Notes: generated by a model from the sequence alone, not told the origin. A stretch of DNA of 9,920 nt from an uncultured Clostridia bacterium (GCA_946623485.1 CAMORF010000053.1:1-9920), one strand, 5' to 3'; shown: positions 1 to 7,257, counted from the stretch's first letter. A program made the numbers and translations.

Positions 1-752
1 AGGAGAGCTCGCTCTTTGCGCCGGGCCTGAACCTGCACAGATCGGTCTACTGCGCGCGGAACCATGAGTACTATTCGGAGGATCCGATCCTGTCGGCCTT
101 GAGTGGCAATGCGCTGTGCGTCGGCTTGAAGAGTAAGGGAACCATGGCGGAGCCCAAGCATTTTGCTTTCAACCATCAGGAGATGAACCGTTCCGGCCTT
201 TCCACCTTCCTGACAGAGCAGGCAGCGCGTGAGAATGAGCTGCGCTCCTTCCAGCTGTGCCTGTCCACCAACAATGCCCAGGGCCTGATGACTGCGTTTA
301 ACCGCGCGGGCACCTCATACGCGGGGGCTTACCGGAACCTTCTGGTGAACATCCTCCGCAATGAGTGGGGATACATGGGCTGGATCGTGACTGATATGAT
401 CAATGGTGCGGATTACATGAACTGGCGGGATGTCACGGCCGGCGGCGGAGGCGGAACGCTTACCACATCCGCTTACGATACCTCGAATATCGGCGTCATG
501 GCGAACGCGAAGAGTGATATCCAGAAGGATCTGTACTTCCAGGAGCAGATGGCGAAGAATATCAAGTATTTCCTGTACCAGGAGGTGCAGAGCAACGCGA
601 TGAACGGCACGAGTTCTACGACGGAGATCATCCCTGTCAGGACATGGGTGGACAATGCCGTGCTGGCGGCGATCATTGTGACCGCTGTGCTCACTGCCCT
701 GTTCCTGATCATGGCGGTGTTGAAGGCGAAGAAGGCAGATGAGAAGGCCTGA
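1..752 (+). CDS. Glycoside hydrolase family 3, C-terminal part (5' end outside window), with C-terminal membrane anchor
   Basis: The open frame enters from the left edge (first full codon at base 3) and shows 249 residues before TGA. The opening residues, with the motifs APGLNLHR and RNHEYYSEDP, match the (beta/alpha)8 barrel of GH3 beta-glycosidases. They are followed by EPKHFAFNHQEMNR (substrate-binding Lys-His) and GWIVTDM, whose Asp (bases 393-395) sits at the catalytic nucleophile position. After the nucleophile only about 85 residues remain before a hydrophobic helix (bases 654-722) and a Lys-rich tail, so the usual C-terminal GH3 domains are absent here. Known permuted GH3 enzymes such as Butyrivibrio BglA carry the barrel last, and this gene probably has that order, with the other domain upstream of the window. 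It likely hydrolyses beta-linked glucosides or xylosides at the membrane. Substrate is unknown. A TTG at 99 is not the real start because GH3 homology continues upstream of it. Confidence 0.85.
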   Translation, partial: ESSLFAPGLNLHRSVYCARNHEYYSEDPILSALSGNALCVGLKSKGTMAEPKHFAFNHQEMNRSGLSTFLTEQAARENELRSFQLCLSTNNAQGLMTAFNRAGTSYAGAYRNLLVNILRNEWGYMGWIVTDMINGADYMNWRDVTAGGGGGTLTTSAYDTSNIGVMANAKSDIQKDLYFQEQMAKNIKYFLYQEVQSNAMNGTSSTTEIIPVRTWVDNAVLAAIIVTAVLTALFLIMAVLKAKKADEKA

Positions 753-767
753 TAGGAGGTTCGGACG

Positions 768-1166
768 ATGAAAAAAGAAAGAACATTAGGGGTCTACCTG
801 GTGATTGCGGGCGCGATTGTCGCCGCAGTCGCAGCAATCCTCTACCGCGGCGTCATGTATAAATATCAGCCGGTTTACTTCTTCCTGATCGGAACGATTA
901 TACTGGCGGCCTGCATGTGGGCTCTGGCAACCGTTTCCCCGATGATCAGCGGACTGATCCCGGTGGTCAATGCGGCGCTTATGGCGAGCGCTGTGGTCTG
1001 GGGAACCTCCCTGATGGTCAACCAGATCGGTTATGTTTACGCCGGGCTGGATGGGGTGGACACCATCATGGGTTATATCATCTTTGTGATTTTCGCGGTG
1101 ATCGGCATGATCATGAACATCCTCGCCGCGTTTCTGCCGGTGGTCAGGGTGAATGAGGAATCATAA
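768..1166 (+). CDS. Small four-helix membrane protein, function unknown
   Basis: This gene encodes 132 residues. ATG at 768 is preceded by TAGGAGGT (753-760), 7 bases upstream, which supports the start. Four hydrophobic segments are visible at about residues 8-25, 36-55, 60-80 and 100-126, with a positively charged start (MKKER) and a short polar tail (RVNEES). No catalytic motif or known family signature was recognised. It starts 15 bases after the GH3 stop codon, so the two are almost certainly co-transcribed. Since the GH3 enzyme itself ends in a membrane helix, a role as membrane partner of that enzyme is possible, but this is inference from position only. Confidence 0.8.
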   Translation: MKKERTLGVYLVIAGAIVAAVAAILYRGVMYKYQPVYFFLIGTIILAACMWALATVSPMISGLIPVVNAALMASAVVWGTSLMVNQIGYVYAGLDGVDTIMGYIIFVIFAVIGMIMNILAAFLPVVRVNEES

Positions 1167-1216
1167 TTAAAATCATAGCCAATGCCGGACAGATGAATGA
1201 AGAATGATAACTGATG

Positions 1217-1239
1217 CCGCGCTGGTGATACCGGCGCGG
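1217..1239 (+). other. GC-rich perfect-length hairpin without T-tract
   Basis: CCGCGCTGGT (1217-1226) pairs with ACCGGCGCGG (1230-1239) over 10 base pairs, with one T-G wobble and a 3-base loop. It lies 51 bases after the stop of the small membrane protein. The bases that follow are GGCTGGAC, with no U-tract, so it is not a standard intrinsic terminator. It could protect the 3' end of the mRNA from decay, or it may be chance. Confidence 0.35.
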
Positions 1240-1373
1240 GGCTGGACTTCCTGGACGGAAGGGCGGGAAGAAGAGGAGTAAGGTCGTTGCTGTTCCCCGG
1301 AAGGAGCAGTAAAGATATAGTAGCATTTTTGCTCACCTGGAAAGGAGCAAAGGAGCTGCGCAATACTAAGGAT

Positions 1374-1522
1374 CTGTTACAAAATAACTTGTACATCTTG
1401 CTTGTCTTTTCATCCGATAGCACAGCTCAAAAATCAATCACATAGCCCGCTATGCTCATGATTTTTGAGCTGCACTCTCGAATGAAAATCCTACGCAATC
1501 TGTACAATTTATTTTGTGACAG
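1374..1522 (+). repeat. Copy A of a 149-bp MITE-like imperfect palindrome
   Basis: The element begins CTGTTACAAAATAACTTGTA and ends with the near-exact reverse complement: 20 of the outer 22 positions pair. A perfect 12-bp inner arm pair (GCTCAAAAATCA with TGATTTTTGAGC) and a CATAGC/GCTATG tip complete a hairpin over the full length. Copy B at 6298-6446 has the same length and differs at only 4 of 149 positions. Copy C (7545-7698) is diverged and inverted. It has no coding capacity, terminal inverted repeats and intergenic placement, which fits a miniature inverted-repeat transposable element or a related mobile palindrome. No transposase that could mobilise it is present in the window. Confidence 0.85.
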
Positions 1523-1682
1523 CTCCTAACTGCTCAAGAAAAATGAACAGTTAGTATTGAGCAGATCCTAAGGCCGGGAAGGTTCACTCACCTGCCGACC
1601 GGTCTGTCTGCTCCTCAGAAACTGCCGCGGGATGAAACGTACCCATATACAAGACAGTTTTTTCGGGTGAAACAAGTACAAG

Positions 1683-1688
1683 AAGGAG
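1683..1688 (+). promoter_or_regulatory. Ribosome binding site fixing the start of the duplicated secreted protein
   Basis: AAGGAG lies 8 bases before ATG 1697. It favours this start over an in-frame GTG at 1667, and the ATG start places a Lys-rich signal peptide exactly at the N-terminus. Confidence 0.75.
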
Positions 1689-1696
1689 AAAGAAAC

Positions 1697-2464
1697 ATGA
1701 AAAAAAGAATTGCAGCACTGGTCATCGCAGCATCCCTGACAGCATCCTTTGGTCTTTCCGCTTATGCGGACGAGACGGAAGCAGCCGATATCGTCGGCGC
1801 AACCGAAGCAGATCTTCCGGCCGAGCCGGTATTCGAGCCGAATGAAGATTATGATATGTGGACGGTTGTGGAATATACCATCGAAGACATCCAGGCGGAT
1901 CTTGTCTGCACCGTATCCGCGATGGCAGACATGAGTGAGTTCTATCTGGAATGCAATTTTTACGGCGATGACCAGATGACAAGAACCACCTATGACGGAA
2001 CAGAGTACACAGTCGAGGAAGACAAGACCGGATTCATGGGCGGCGATACCCCGGCGATCCTTGACAAGGCGCAGGAGCAGAACATCTGGATCTTCTTTGA
2101 CGGCGCAGGCGCGGCGGAAACTGAGGCAGAAACCGAAGCAGAGACAGAGGCAGAAGGCGGCAGCGAAGCGGATCTTCCGGCGGAACCGCAATTTGACCCG
2201 AACCCGGACTATGATGTCTACACAGTCGTGGAATATACCATCGAGGATATCCAGGCGGATCTTGTCTGCACCGTATCCGCGAAGGAAGACATGAGCGAGT
2301 TCTATCTGGAGTGCAACTTCTACGGCGACGACCAGATGACCAGATCCACCTATGACGGAGAAGAATACACGATTGAGGAAGACAAGACCGGATTCATGGG
2401 CGGTGATACCCCGGCGATCCTTGACAAGGCGCAGGAGCAGGATATCTGGCTTCCGATCGAGTGA
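1697..2464 (+). CDS. Secreted acidic protein with two near-identical 95-residue units
   Basis: The protein has 255 residues. Residues 1-24 form a typical Sec signal peptide (MKKR, hydrophobic core, AYA before DE). Residues 37-131 and 157-251 are two copies of one unit, identical at 84 of 95 positions by hand alignment, offset by exactly 120 residues. Each unit contains TVVEYTIEDIQADLVCTVSA, a second Cys 15 residues after the first (71/86 and 191/206), NFYGDDQMTR and TGFMGGDTPAILDKAQEQ. They are joined by an acidic linker, ETEAETEAETEAE. No LPXTG, lipobox or membrane helix is seen after the signal peptide, so it is probably released. The unit was not recognised as a known family. The two Cys per unit could form a disulfide outside the cell. 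It is followed by a terminator and looks monocistronic. A binding or structural role is a guess. Confidence 0.85.
   Translation: MKKRIAALVIAASLTASFGLSAYADETEAADIVGATEADLPAEPVFEPNEDYDMWTVVEYTIEDIQADLVCTVSAMADMSEFYLECNFYGDDQMTRTTYDGTEYTVEEDKTGFMGGDTPAILDKAQEQNIWIFFDGAGAAETEAETEAETEAEGGSEADLPAEPQFDPNPDYDVYTVVEYTIEDIQADLVCTVSAKEDMSEFYLECNFYGDDQMTRSTYDGEEYTIEEDKTGFMGGDTPAILDKAQEQDIWLPIE
1805..2449 (+). repeat. Intragenic 360-bp-offset duplication (units 1805-2089 and 2165-2449)
   Basis: The two units of the secreted protein are also very similar in DNA. For example, the 66-base stretch from the GAGGAAGACAAG motif to GCGCAGGAGCAG differs at one base between copies. Such conservation at synonymous sites points to a recent duplication or ongoing gene conversion. 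Between them lies a purine-rich stretch built from GAA/ACN/GAG/GCA codons encoding the ETEAE linker. Confidence 0.85.
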
Positions 2465-2546
2465 TGAGGAATCGTTTTATGGCGTTTCTGTACAAGCGCC
2501 GGTCTGATTTGTGCTGGGATTGAGATTTGACGTGGCATGAAGAGGA

Positions 2547-2589
2547 AAAAGACCACCGGACTAAGCAAAACTTGGTTCGGTGGTCTTTT
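2547..2589 (+). terminator. Strong intrinsic terminator after the secreted-protein gene
   Basis: The arms 2547-2565 and 2571-2589 pair over 19 positions (AAAAGACCACCGG against TCGGTGGTCTTTT, with a few G-T wobbles) around the loop CAAAA. The 3' arm ends in CTTTTC and the 5' side is A-rich, so it could act in both directions. It separates the secreted-protein gene from the rhamnosidase and makes co-transcription unlikely. Confidence 0.8.
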
Positions 2590-2683
2590 CAGATGAAAGT
2601 ACCAGGGCGGTTTTGCCGGATGCTCCGGCCGGGCAGTCGTAAAATTGAAAAAGGTGCAATACCGACAAGCAGAATACAACATC

Positions 2684-2689
2684 AGGAGG
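2684..2689 (+). promoter_or_regulatory. Ribosome binding site fixing the rhamnosidase start
   Basis: AGGAGG lies 8 bases before ATG 2698. The frame is open back to 2527, but those extra 57 codons overlap the terminator hairpin and would bury the signal peptide, so 2698 is chosen. Confidence 0.85.
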
Positions 2690-2697
2690 GCTTGAAG

Positions 2698-5600
2698 ATG
2701 AAGAGAAGAAAATGGATCGCCTGTATCCTCTCCGCTGTCCTTGCATTTTCCTGGATTCCGGGAACGGTCCACGCACAGGAAACGGAACGGGAAGAAGATA
2801 GGACAGGCGGGGAGGAAGGCATTGTAAATCTGAAGACTGACGGAAGCATCAATCCCTTGGGTGTAGACAGTGCACATCCGGTATTTTCCTGGCAGATGCA
2901 GTCGGATGTGATCGGAGCTGCGCAGGTTTCACGGCAGATTGTCGTAAAGGACGCGTCCGGGGCTGAGGTATGGGATTCCGGCGAGGTGAAAAGCCGTGTT
3001 TCCACCGGAATTCCCTATGAAGGGGAAGCATTGAAGCCGTGCTCCCGGTATACCTGGAGCGTCACGGTGAAAAACCAGGACCAGGAGCTGCTGGAATCAG
3101 AGGAGGCATTCTTTGAGACTTCCTTGATGGATTCGGGCATAGAGGCCTGGGATGGCGCGGAATGGATCGGCTCCGGGACCCTTGCCCTGGATGCGCCCTC
3201 CAAGGCGGTTTTTCATATTTCTGCGGATGTCCGGCTGGAGGAGGGAAGCAGCAGGGCTTCCTTTGTGCTTGGCGCGGATGATTTCCGCCTGAAAAACAAA
3301 GCATTCAATAACCGGCTTCTTGCGGGCGAGAACTATGTCCGGATCGAGGTTGATTTTTCGAAGGTCACGAAGAAGGGCGGTGCCAGGATCAACGCATACA
3401 GATGCGGATACGACAGGGGAGATGATCCTGCGGAAGCATTTTTCTCAATCGAAGAAAGCGAGGAGCTGGACAGCGTGCTGAATGCCGGCAATCAGTATGA
3501 ACCGCACCGGATCGATCTTTTCTGCACAGCCAGTACGCTCACCGTAACGGTGGACGGAACCAAGCTGAAGGATACGATAATGGTTAACACAATGGAGAAC
3601 GGCAATACCTTCCCGAATCTGAACAGTGTGGGATTTGCCGCGGAGCCTGGGGAAAAGGCCGTGTTTTCTGATTATCGGATTGAAAATGGCGGCAGGTTCG
3701 CCCGGGGCATCCTCCTGGATCAGAAAACCGGAGCAGGATACGGGATCTTTGAGGGACTGGAAGGCGTGACCGTGGATGGCAATGCAATCCGGTTGGATGG
3801 TGGAGAGAATGGAATCCTGTGCTATGCGGATCCGTCCTTTGGCGCAGCGCCGATGCTCCGCACCTCCTTTGAGGCAGCTTCCGCCATTGAGAGTGCGAGG
3901 CTGTACCTGACCGCGCAGGGGATCTATGATTATTACATCAATGGGCAGGAAGTGGCGCCGGAGGAATGGTTCAATCCTGGCTTTGCAGAGTATGACCAGA
4001 TTCTGCCCTATCATGTTTACGATGTGACCGATTATCTGCAGGAGGGGGAAAATGCCATGGGCGCGGTCCTCGGCGAGGGCTGGTGGACCGGCATGGCTAC
4101 GTTTGAGTGCCTGAACAACAATTATTTCGGGGATCAGACGGCATTGCTGGCAAAGCTGGTCATCCGCTATGAGGATGGGTCGATGGACACGGTGGTAACG
4201 GATGATGAGAGTTGGAAGTGCTGTACGGACGGTCCTGTCCGGCTGGCCTCCCTGTTCCAGGGGGAGCGCTATGACGCGCAGAAGGAAGCGGAAGTGGATG
4301 GCTGGAATTGTGCGGGATTTGATGATACAGCCTGGGCGGACGCGTCCGTGATTGAGCCCAGGAAGCAGATGTCGCATTTTGCATTTTCCACACGGTATGA
4401 TGAGCCGGTTCATGTGATCCGGACGACGCAGGCGAAGGAGCTTTTGGGTGAGACAAAGGAAGGAAGCGGCGCATATCTGTATGATATGGGGGAAAATGTA
4501 GCCGGCGTGCCGCTGATCACGATTCCGCAGGAGCTTGCGAAGCCAGGTGAAACGCTCACGGTCCGTTTTGCGGAGATCCTCTATCCGGAGCTGGAGGAAT
4601 ATACAGAGGAAGGCGTTGATGGCATGCTTATGGTGGAAAACTACCGCAGTGCCATGGTAACGGATTTCTATACCATGAAGGAAGGGGAAAATGTATTTGC
4701 CCCGGATCTGACCTTCCATGGATACCGCTATATCGAGATTACAGGCATTGAGGAGGCGCTTCCCGCAGAGTGTGTGCAGATGCAGGTGCTTTCTTCCCTT
4801 GACCGGACAGCTGCCTATGAATCCAGCAATGAACTGACGAATCAGCTGTTTGCCAATATCGCTAATTCCACTACGAGCAATTACCTGTCCATCCCGACTG
4901 ACTGCCCGCAGAGAGATGAACGCATGGGATGGACCGGAGACGCGCAGGTTTACGCGCTTTCTGCGTCCTACCTGGCTGACACCTATCCCTTTATGCGGCA
5001 GTGGATGGATACGGTGCGTGCGGACTGCGGAAAGGATACGGGGCTGTCCTCCCAGTATTGCCCTGCATTCGTGACCTATGACCTGGAGGCGGATGATGTA
5101 ATTCCCCACAAGGGACAGAGCTTTGGGATTACCTGGAACTGCCTGGTGGTCACGATCCCTTATCACATGTATCTCCAGACCGGGGACCTGGGGATCGTGA
5201 GAGACAACATTGATAACATCTACACCTATGTGGATCACCTTGCCGCCACTCCCATGCAGTACAAGGATGCGAAGGGAGAGAAACAGGAAGAGCCGCGGCT
5301 GACGGGGGAGACCGGGACGCTGTGCGATCACCTGGCGAGAATCCCCACGGATGGCGTCATGCTTGGCAATGCAGTCTACATTGCCTGCCTGGATGAGGCA
5401 GCCCTGATGGCTGACGCGGTCGGTGACGGCGGGAAGGCAGAGGAATACCGGAAAACCGCACAGGCAGCGCGGCAGGCCTGGAACGAATTCTTTATCGATG
5501 AGAAGACCGGGAAAACGAAAAATGCAAAGAATGAGATAGTGGATACACAGGCATCCTATGCGACGCCGCTGCGTTTCCATGTGATCAGTGATGAGAACCT

Positions 5601-6264
5601 GGAGAAAGCGCTGGAGCATTATGCCAGGACGATTGAAGAACCGGATGTAACGGACAGCGATGGGCTGGAGGTTCCTCCGTATACGATCACGACGGGCTTC
5701 AATGCAACGGGAAATGTCTTGAATGCGCTCTCTGAAAACGGGCTGGATGAGATTGCCTACCGGATGTTTGAGTCTACCGAGTATGCATCCTGGCTGTATC
5801 CGGTGACCCAGGGCGCCACCAGCATCTGGGAGCGCTGGAACGGATATACCAATGAACTGGGGTTCAACGGGAACAACAGTATGAATTCTTTCAACCACTA
5901 TTCCTTCGGGGCAGTGTATGAGTGGATGATGGCTTATCAGCTTGGAATCCTGGCGGATCCGGAGGAGGCGGGATATGCTCATGTGATTCTGCAGCCGACC
6001 CCGGGCGGGAGCTTTTCTTATGCGGCCGGAAGCTATGAATCCGTGCTGGGAACCATCAAGAGTGGGTGGACAGCGGAAGATGGCGTACTCACTTCCTATG
6101 ATGTGACCATACCGGCCAATGCCGATGCAACCCTTTACCTGCCGGCAGATTTGACGGTGGAAGAGATGGAAGGGGTAACCTTTGCAGGTGAAACGCAGCA
6201 TAACAGAAAACCGGCACAGCAGCTTGAGCTGGTGGCCGGAACTTATCATTTTGAGTTTCATTGA
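2698..6264 (+). CDS. Secreted alpha-L-rhamnosidase, glycoside hydrolase family 78
   Basis: The protein has 1188 residues, longer than the roughly 950-1030 of characterised bacterial GH78 enzymes. A signal peptide (residues 1-26, cut after VHA) directs export. Residues about 41-158 form the N-terminal Fn3-like domain (NPLGVDSAHPVFSWQ, then RYTWSVTV, then AEWIG). Residues 159-384 are an extra insertion with beta-rich, lectin-like character. Residues 385 to about 560 are the rhamnosidase N-domain (YYINGQEV, LGEGWW at 458-463). The (alpha/alpha)6 catalytic barrel follows, with TDCPQRDERMGWTGD, whose Glu741 matches the family's general acid, and ATSIWERWNG, whose Glu1045 matches the general base. 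A C-terminal beta-sandwich (LQPTPGGSFSYA onward) ends the protein. No cell-wall anchor is visible. It should remove terminal alpha-L-rhamnose from plant glycans, glycosides or bacterial polysaccharides. It faces the response regulator gene tail to tail. Confidence 0.93.
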   Translation: MKRRKWIACILSAVLAFSWIPGTVHAQETEREEDRTGGEEGIVNLKTDGSINPLGVDSAHPVFSWQMQSDVIGAAQVSRQIVVKDASGAEVWDSGEVKSRVSTGIPYEGEALKPCSRYTWSVTVKNQDQELLESEEAFFETSLMDSGIEAWDGAEWIGSGTLALDAPSKAVFHISADVRLEEGSSRASFVLGADDFRLKNKAFNNRLLAGENYVRIEVDFSKVTKKGGARINAYRCGYDRGDDPAEAFFSIEESEELDSVLNAGNQYEPHRIDLFCTASTLTVTVDGTKLKDTIMVNTMENGNTFPNLNSVGFAAEPGEKAVFSDYRIENGGRFARGILLDQKTGAGYGIFEGLEGVTVDGNAIRLDGGENGILCYADPSFGAAPMLRTSFEAASAIESARLYLTAQGIYDYYINGQEVAPEEWFNPGFAEYDQILPYHVYDVTDYLQEGENAMGAVLGEGWWTGMATFECLNNNYFGDQTALLAKLVIRYEDGSMDTVVTDDESWKCCTDGPVRLASLFQGERYDAQKEAEVDGWNCAGFDDTAWADASVIEPRKQMSHFAFSTRYDEPVHVIRTTQAKELLGETKEGSGAYLYDMGENVAGVPLITIPQELAKPGETLTVRFAEILYPELEEYTEEGVDGMLMVENYRSAMVTDFYTMKEGENVFAPDLTFHGYRYIEITGIEEALPAECVQMQVLSSLDRTAAYESSNELTNQLFANIANSTTSNYLSIPTDCPQRDERMGWTGDAQVYALSASYLADTYPFMRQWMDTVRADCGKDTGLSSQYCPAFVTYDLEADDVIPHKGQSFGITWNCLVVTIPYHMYLQTGDLGIVRDNIDNIYTYVDHLAATPMQYKDAKGEKQEEPRLTGETGTLCDHLARIPTDGVMLGNAVYIACLDEAALMADAVGDGGKAEEYRKTAQAARQAWNEFFIDEKTGKTKNAKNEIVDTQASYATPLRFHVISDENLEKALEHYARTIEEPDVTDSDGLEVPPYTITTGFNATGNVLNALSENGLDEIAYRMFESTEYASWLYPVTQGATSIWERWNGYTNELGFNGNNSMNSFNHYSFGAVYEWMMAYQLGILADPEEAGYAHVILQPTPGGSFSYAAGSYESVLGTIKSGWTAEDGVLTSYDVTIPANADATLYLPADLTVEEMEGVTFAGETQHNRKPAQQLELVAGTYHFEFH

Positions 6265-6296
6265 TCCTTAAAATTGAGTTTCATTGATCCTTAAAA
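6251..6296 (+). repeat. Perfect 2 x 23-bp tandem duplication spanning the rhamnosidase stop codon
   Basis: The 23-base unit starting TTGAGTTTCATTGATCC occurs at 6251-6273 and again at 6274-6296 without mismatch. The first unit contains the last codons and the TGA of the rhamnosidase; the second is downstream and does not alter the protein. It directly abuts copy B of the palindrome, which may relate to how that element arrived or to slippage beside it. Confidence 0.9.
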
Positions 6297-6297
6297 C

Positions 6298-6446
6298 CTG
6301 TCACAGAATAACTTGTACATCTTGCTTGTCTTTTCATCCGATCGCACAGCTCAAAAATCAATCACATAGCCCGCTATGCTCATGATTTTTGAGCTGCACT
6401 CTCGAATGAAAATCCTACGCAATCTGTACAAGTTATTTTGTGACAG
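6298..6446 (+). repeat. Copy B of the 149-bp MITE-like palindrome
   Basis: It has the same length and orientation as copy A, with 145 of 149 identical positions. Its outer 22 bases pair with the other end at 21 of 22 positions, better than copy A, so it may be closer to the original. It lies between two convergent genes, where the RNA hairpin from either strand could help end transcription, although no U-tract follows the core. Similarity to copy A continues a few bases to the right (CTCCTWACTG). Confidence 0.85.
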
Positions 6447-6513
6447 CTCCTTACTGACGACGCAATCGGAAAATCAGACACGCAAGATGATCAAATGATT
6501 TCTGAACAAGTCC

Positions 6514-7233
6514 TTAGCCATGCCGGTTCATATACAGGTTCAGCGCGTCGAGGAAGGCTTTTTTCCTTCCCCGGCTGACCTGGATCTGATCTCCGGCAAC
6601 GGTAACATTCGTGCCCTGGTAGCTGTCCACGTATTGCAGATTGACCAGGTAACAGCGGTTGCAGCGGCAGAATTGGTCCGGATTCAGGCGTTCCTCCAGG
6701 TCCTTCATGGTTCCTTTGCTGATATAGCGTCCTTTGTTCGTGACGAAGATAATATCGTGATCCTGCACTTCGATAAAACGGATGAGATCTGTTTCCAGCT
6801 TCATCTTCCCGCCGTTGTGCGGGATCGTGATGGTATCCCTGCGGCGCTCCCGGTTGATCTGGGGAAGGACGCGGTTGATGCATTCGGCGAAGGAGAAATC
6901 ATTCAGGGGCTTGATCAGGTAATCGGCTGCCCTGACTTTATACCCTTCAATCGCGTACTGGGACAGATTTGTGATGAAGATGAGAGCCACATCCTGATCG
7001 ACCTCACGGATCTTCCCGGCAGCCCGCATTCCGTTCAGAAAACGCATGTGGATGTCCATCAGGATCAGGTCATAGTCAGCGCTATAGCCGATGACCAGAT
7101 CTTCGCCATCGGTATATTCCCGGATATTCAGGTGGATGTCCTTGTCTTTCGCGTAACGGATCAGACAGTCTTTCAGTATGGCTCTGTCGTGGTCGTCATC
7201 CTCAACGATTGCGACCTGGATTGGCATTGACAT
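6514..7233 (-). CDS. LytTR-family response regulator (AgrA-like)
   Basis: The protein has 239 residues. The N-terminal receiver domain (about 1-125) shows the acidic pocket EDDD (11-14), the phospho-acceptor Asp60 in LILMDIHM, Thr88 in FITN and Lys108 in IKPL. The C-terminal LytTR DNA-binding domain (about 135-235) shows RFIEVQDHDIIF, then FCRCNRCYLVNLQYV and VSRGRKKAF, which are typical of the family. The start at 7233 is chosen from AGGAGG 10 bases upstream; the frame is open to 7278 but that extension overlaps the promoter -10. A Met two codons later is a weaker alternative. It probably responds to the divergently encoded kinase and binds direct repeats in target promoters. Three Cys within six residues (189, 191, 194) are unusual. 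Confidence 0.93.
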   Translation of the reverse strand: MSMPIQVAIVEDDDHDRAILKDCLIRYAKDKDIHLNIREYTDGEDLVIGYSADYDLILMDIHMRFLNGMRAAGKIREVDQDVALIFITNLSQYAIEGYKVRAADYLIKPLNDFSFAECINRVLPQINRERRRDTITIPHNGGKMKLETDLIRFIEVQDHDIIFVTNKGRYISKGTMKDLEERLNPDQFCRCNRCYLVNLQYVDSYQGTNVTVAGDQIQVSRGRKKAFLDALNLYMNRHG

Positions 7234-7243
7234 GGGTTCCCGG

Positions 7244-7249
7244 CCTCCT
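7244..7249 (-). promoter_or_regulatory. Ribosome binding site of the response regulator
   Basis: CCTCCT on the plus strand reads AGGAGG on the minus strand, 10 bases before the ATG at 7233. It decides the start at 7233 over the upstream in-frame ATG at 7278. Confidence 0.85.
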
Positions 7250-7257
7250 ATAGCTGA

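Larger units (their letters stand above)
1167..1696. other. 530-bp non-coding region between membrane protein and repeat-protein gene
   Basis: No convincing gene lies here. It holds a GC-rich hairpin (1217-1239), copy A of the 149-bp palindrome (1374-1522) inside a larger inverted-repeat frame (1366-1572), and the ribosome binding site of the next gene. No hairpin followed by a T-run was found after the stop at 1166. A TATACA at 1646-1651 could be a -10 element, but the bases 17 upstream (TGCCGC) are a poor -35, so no promoter is called. Confidence 0.6.

Noticed and set aside
1073..1423. 116-codon minus-strand frame overlapping the small membrane protein and copy A
   Set aside because: It begins inside the palindrome and runs antisense to a gene with a good ribosome binding site; no family resemblance.
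1374..1522. Palindrome as a CRISPR repeat or riboswitch
   Set aside because: There is no regular array of spacers, and the copies occur in different contexts and both orientations, including one between convergent genes, which does not suit a riboswitch.
3445..6261. 938-codon open frame on the minus strand opposite the rhamnosidase
   Set aside because: The plus-strand protein has clear GH78 motifs over the same region. The antisense product is rich in Arg, His, Ile and Cys with no recognisable domain. Codon bias in the sense gene can keep such a frame open by chance.
6520..7230. 236-codon plus-strand open frame opposite the response regulator
   Set aside because: It is a shadow of the regulator gene; the minus strand has receiver and LytTR motifs plus promoter and ribosome binding site.
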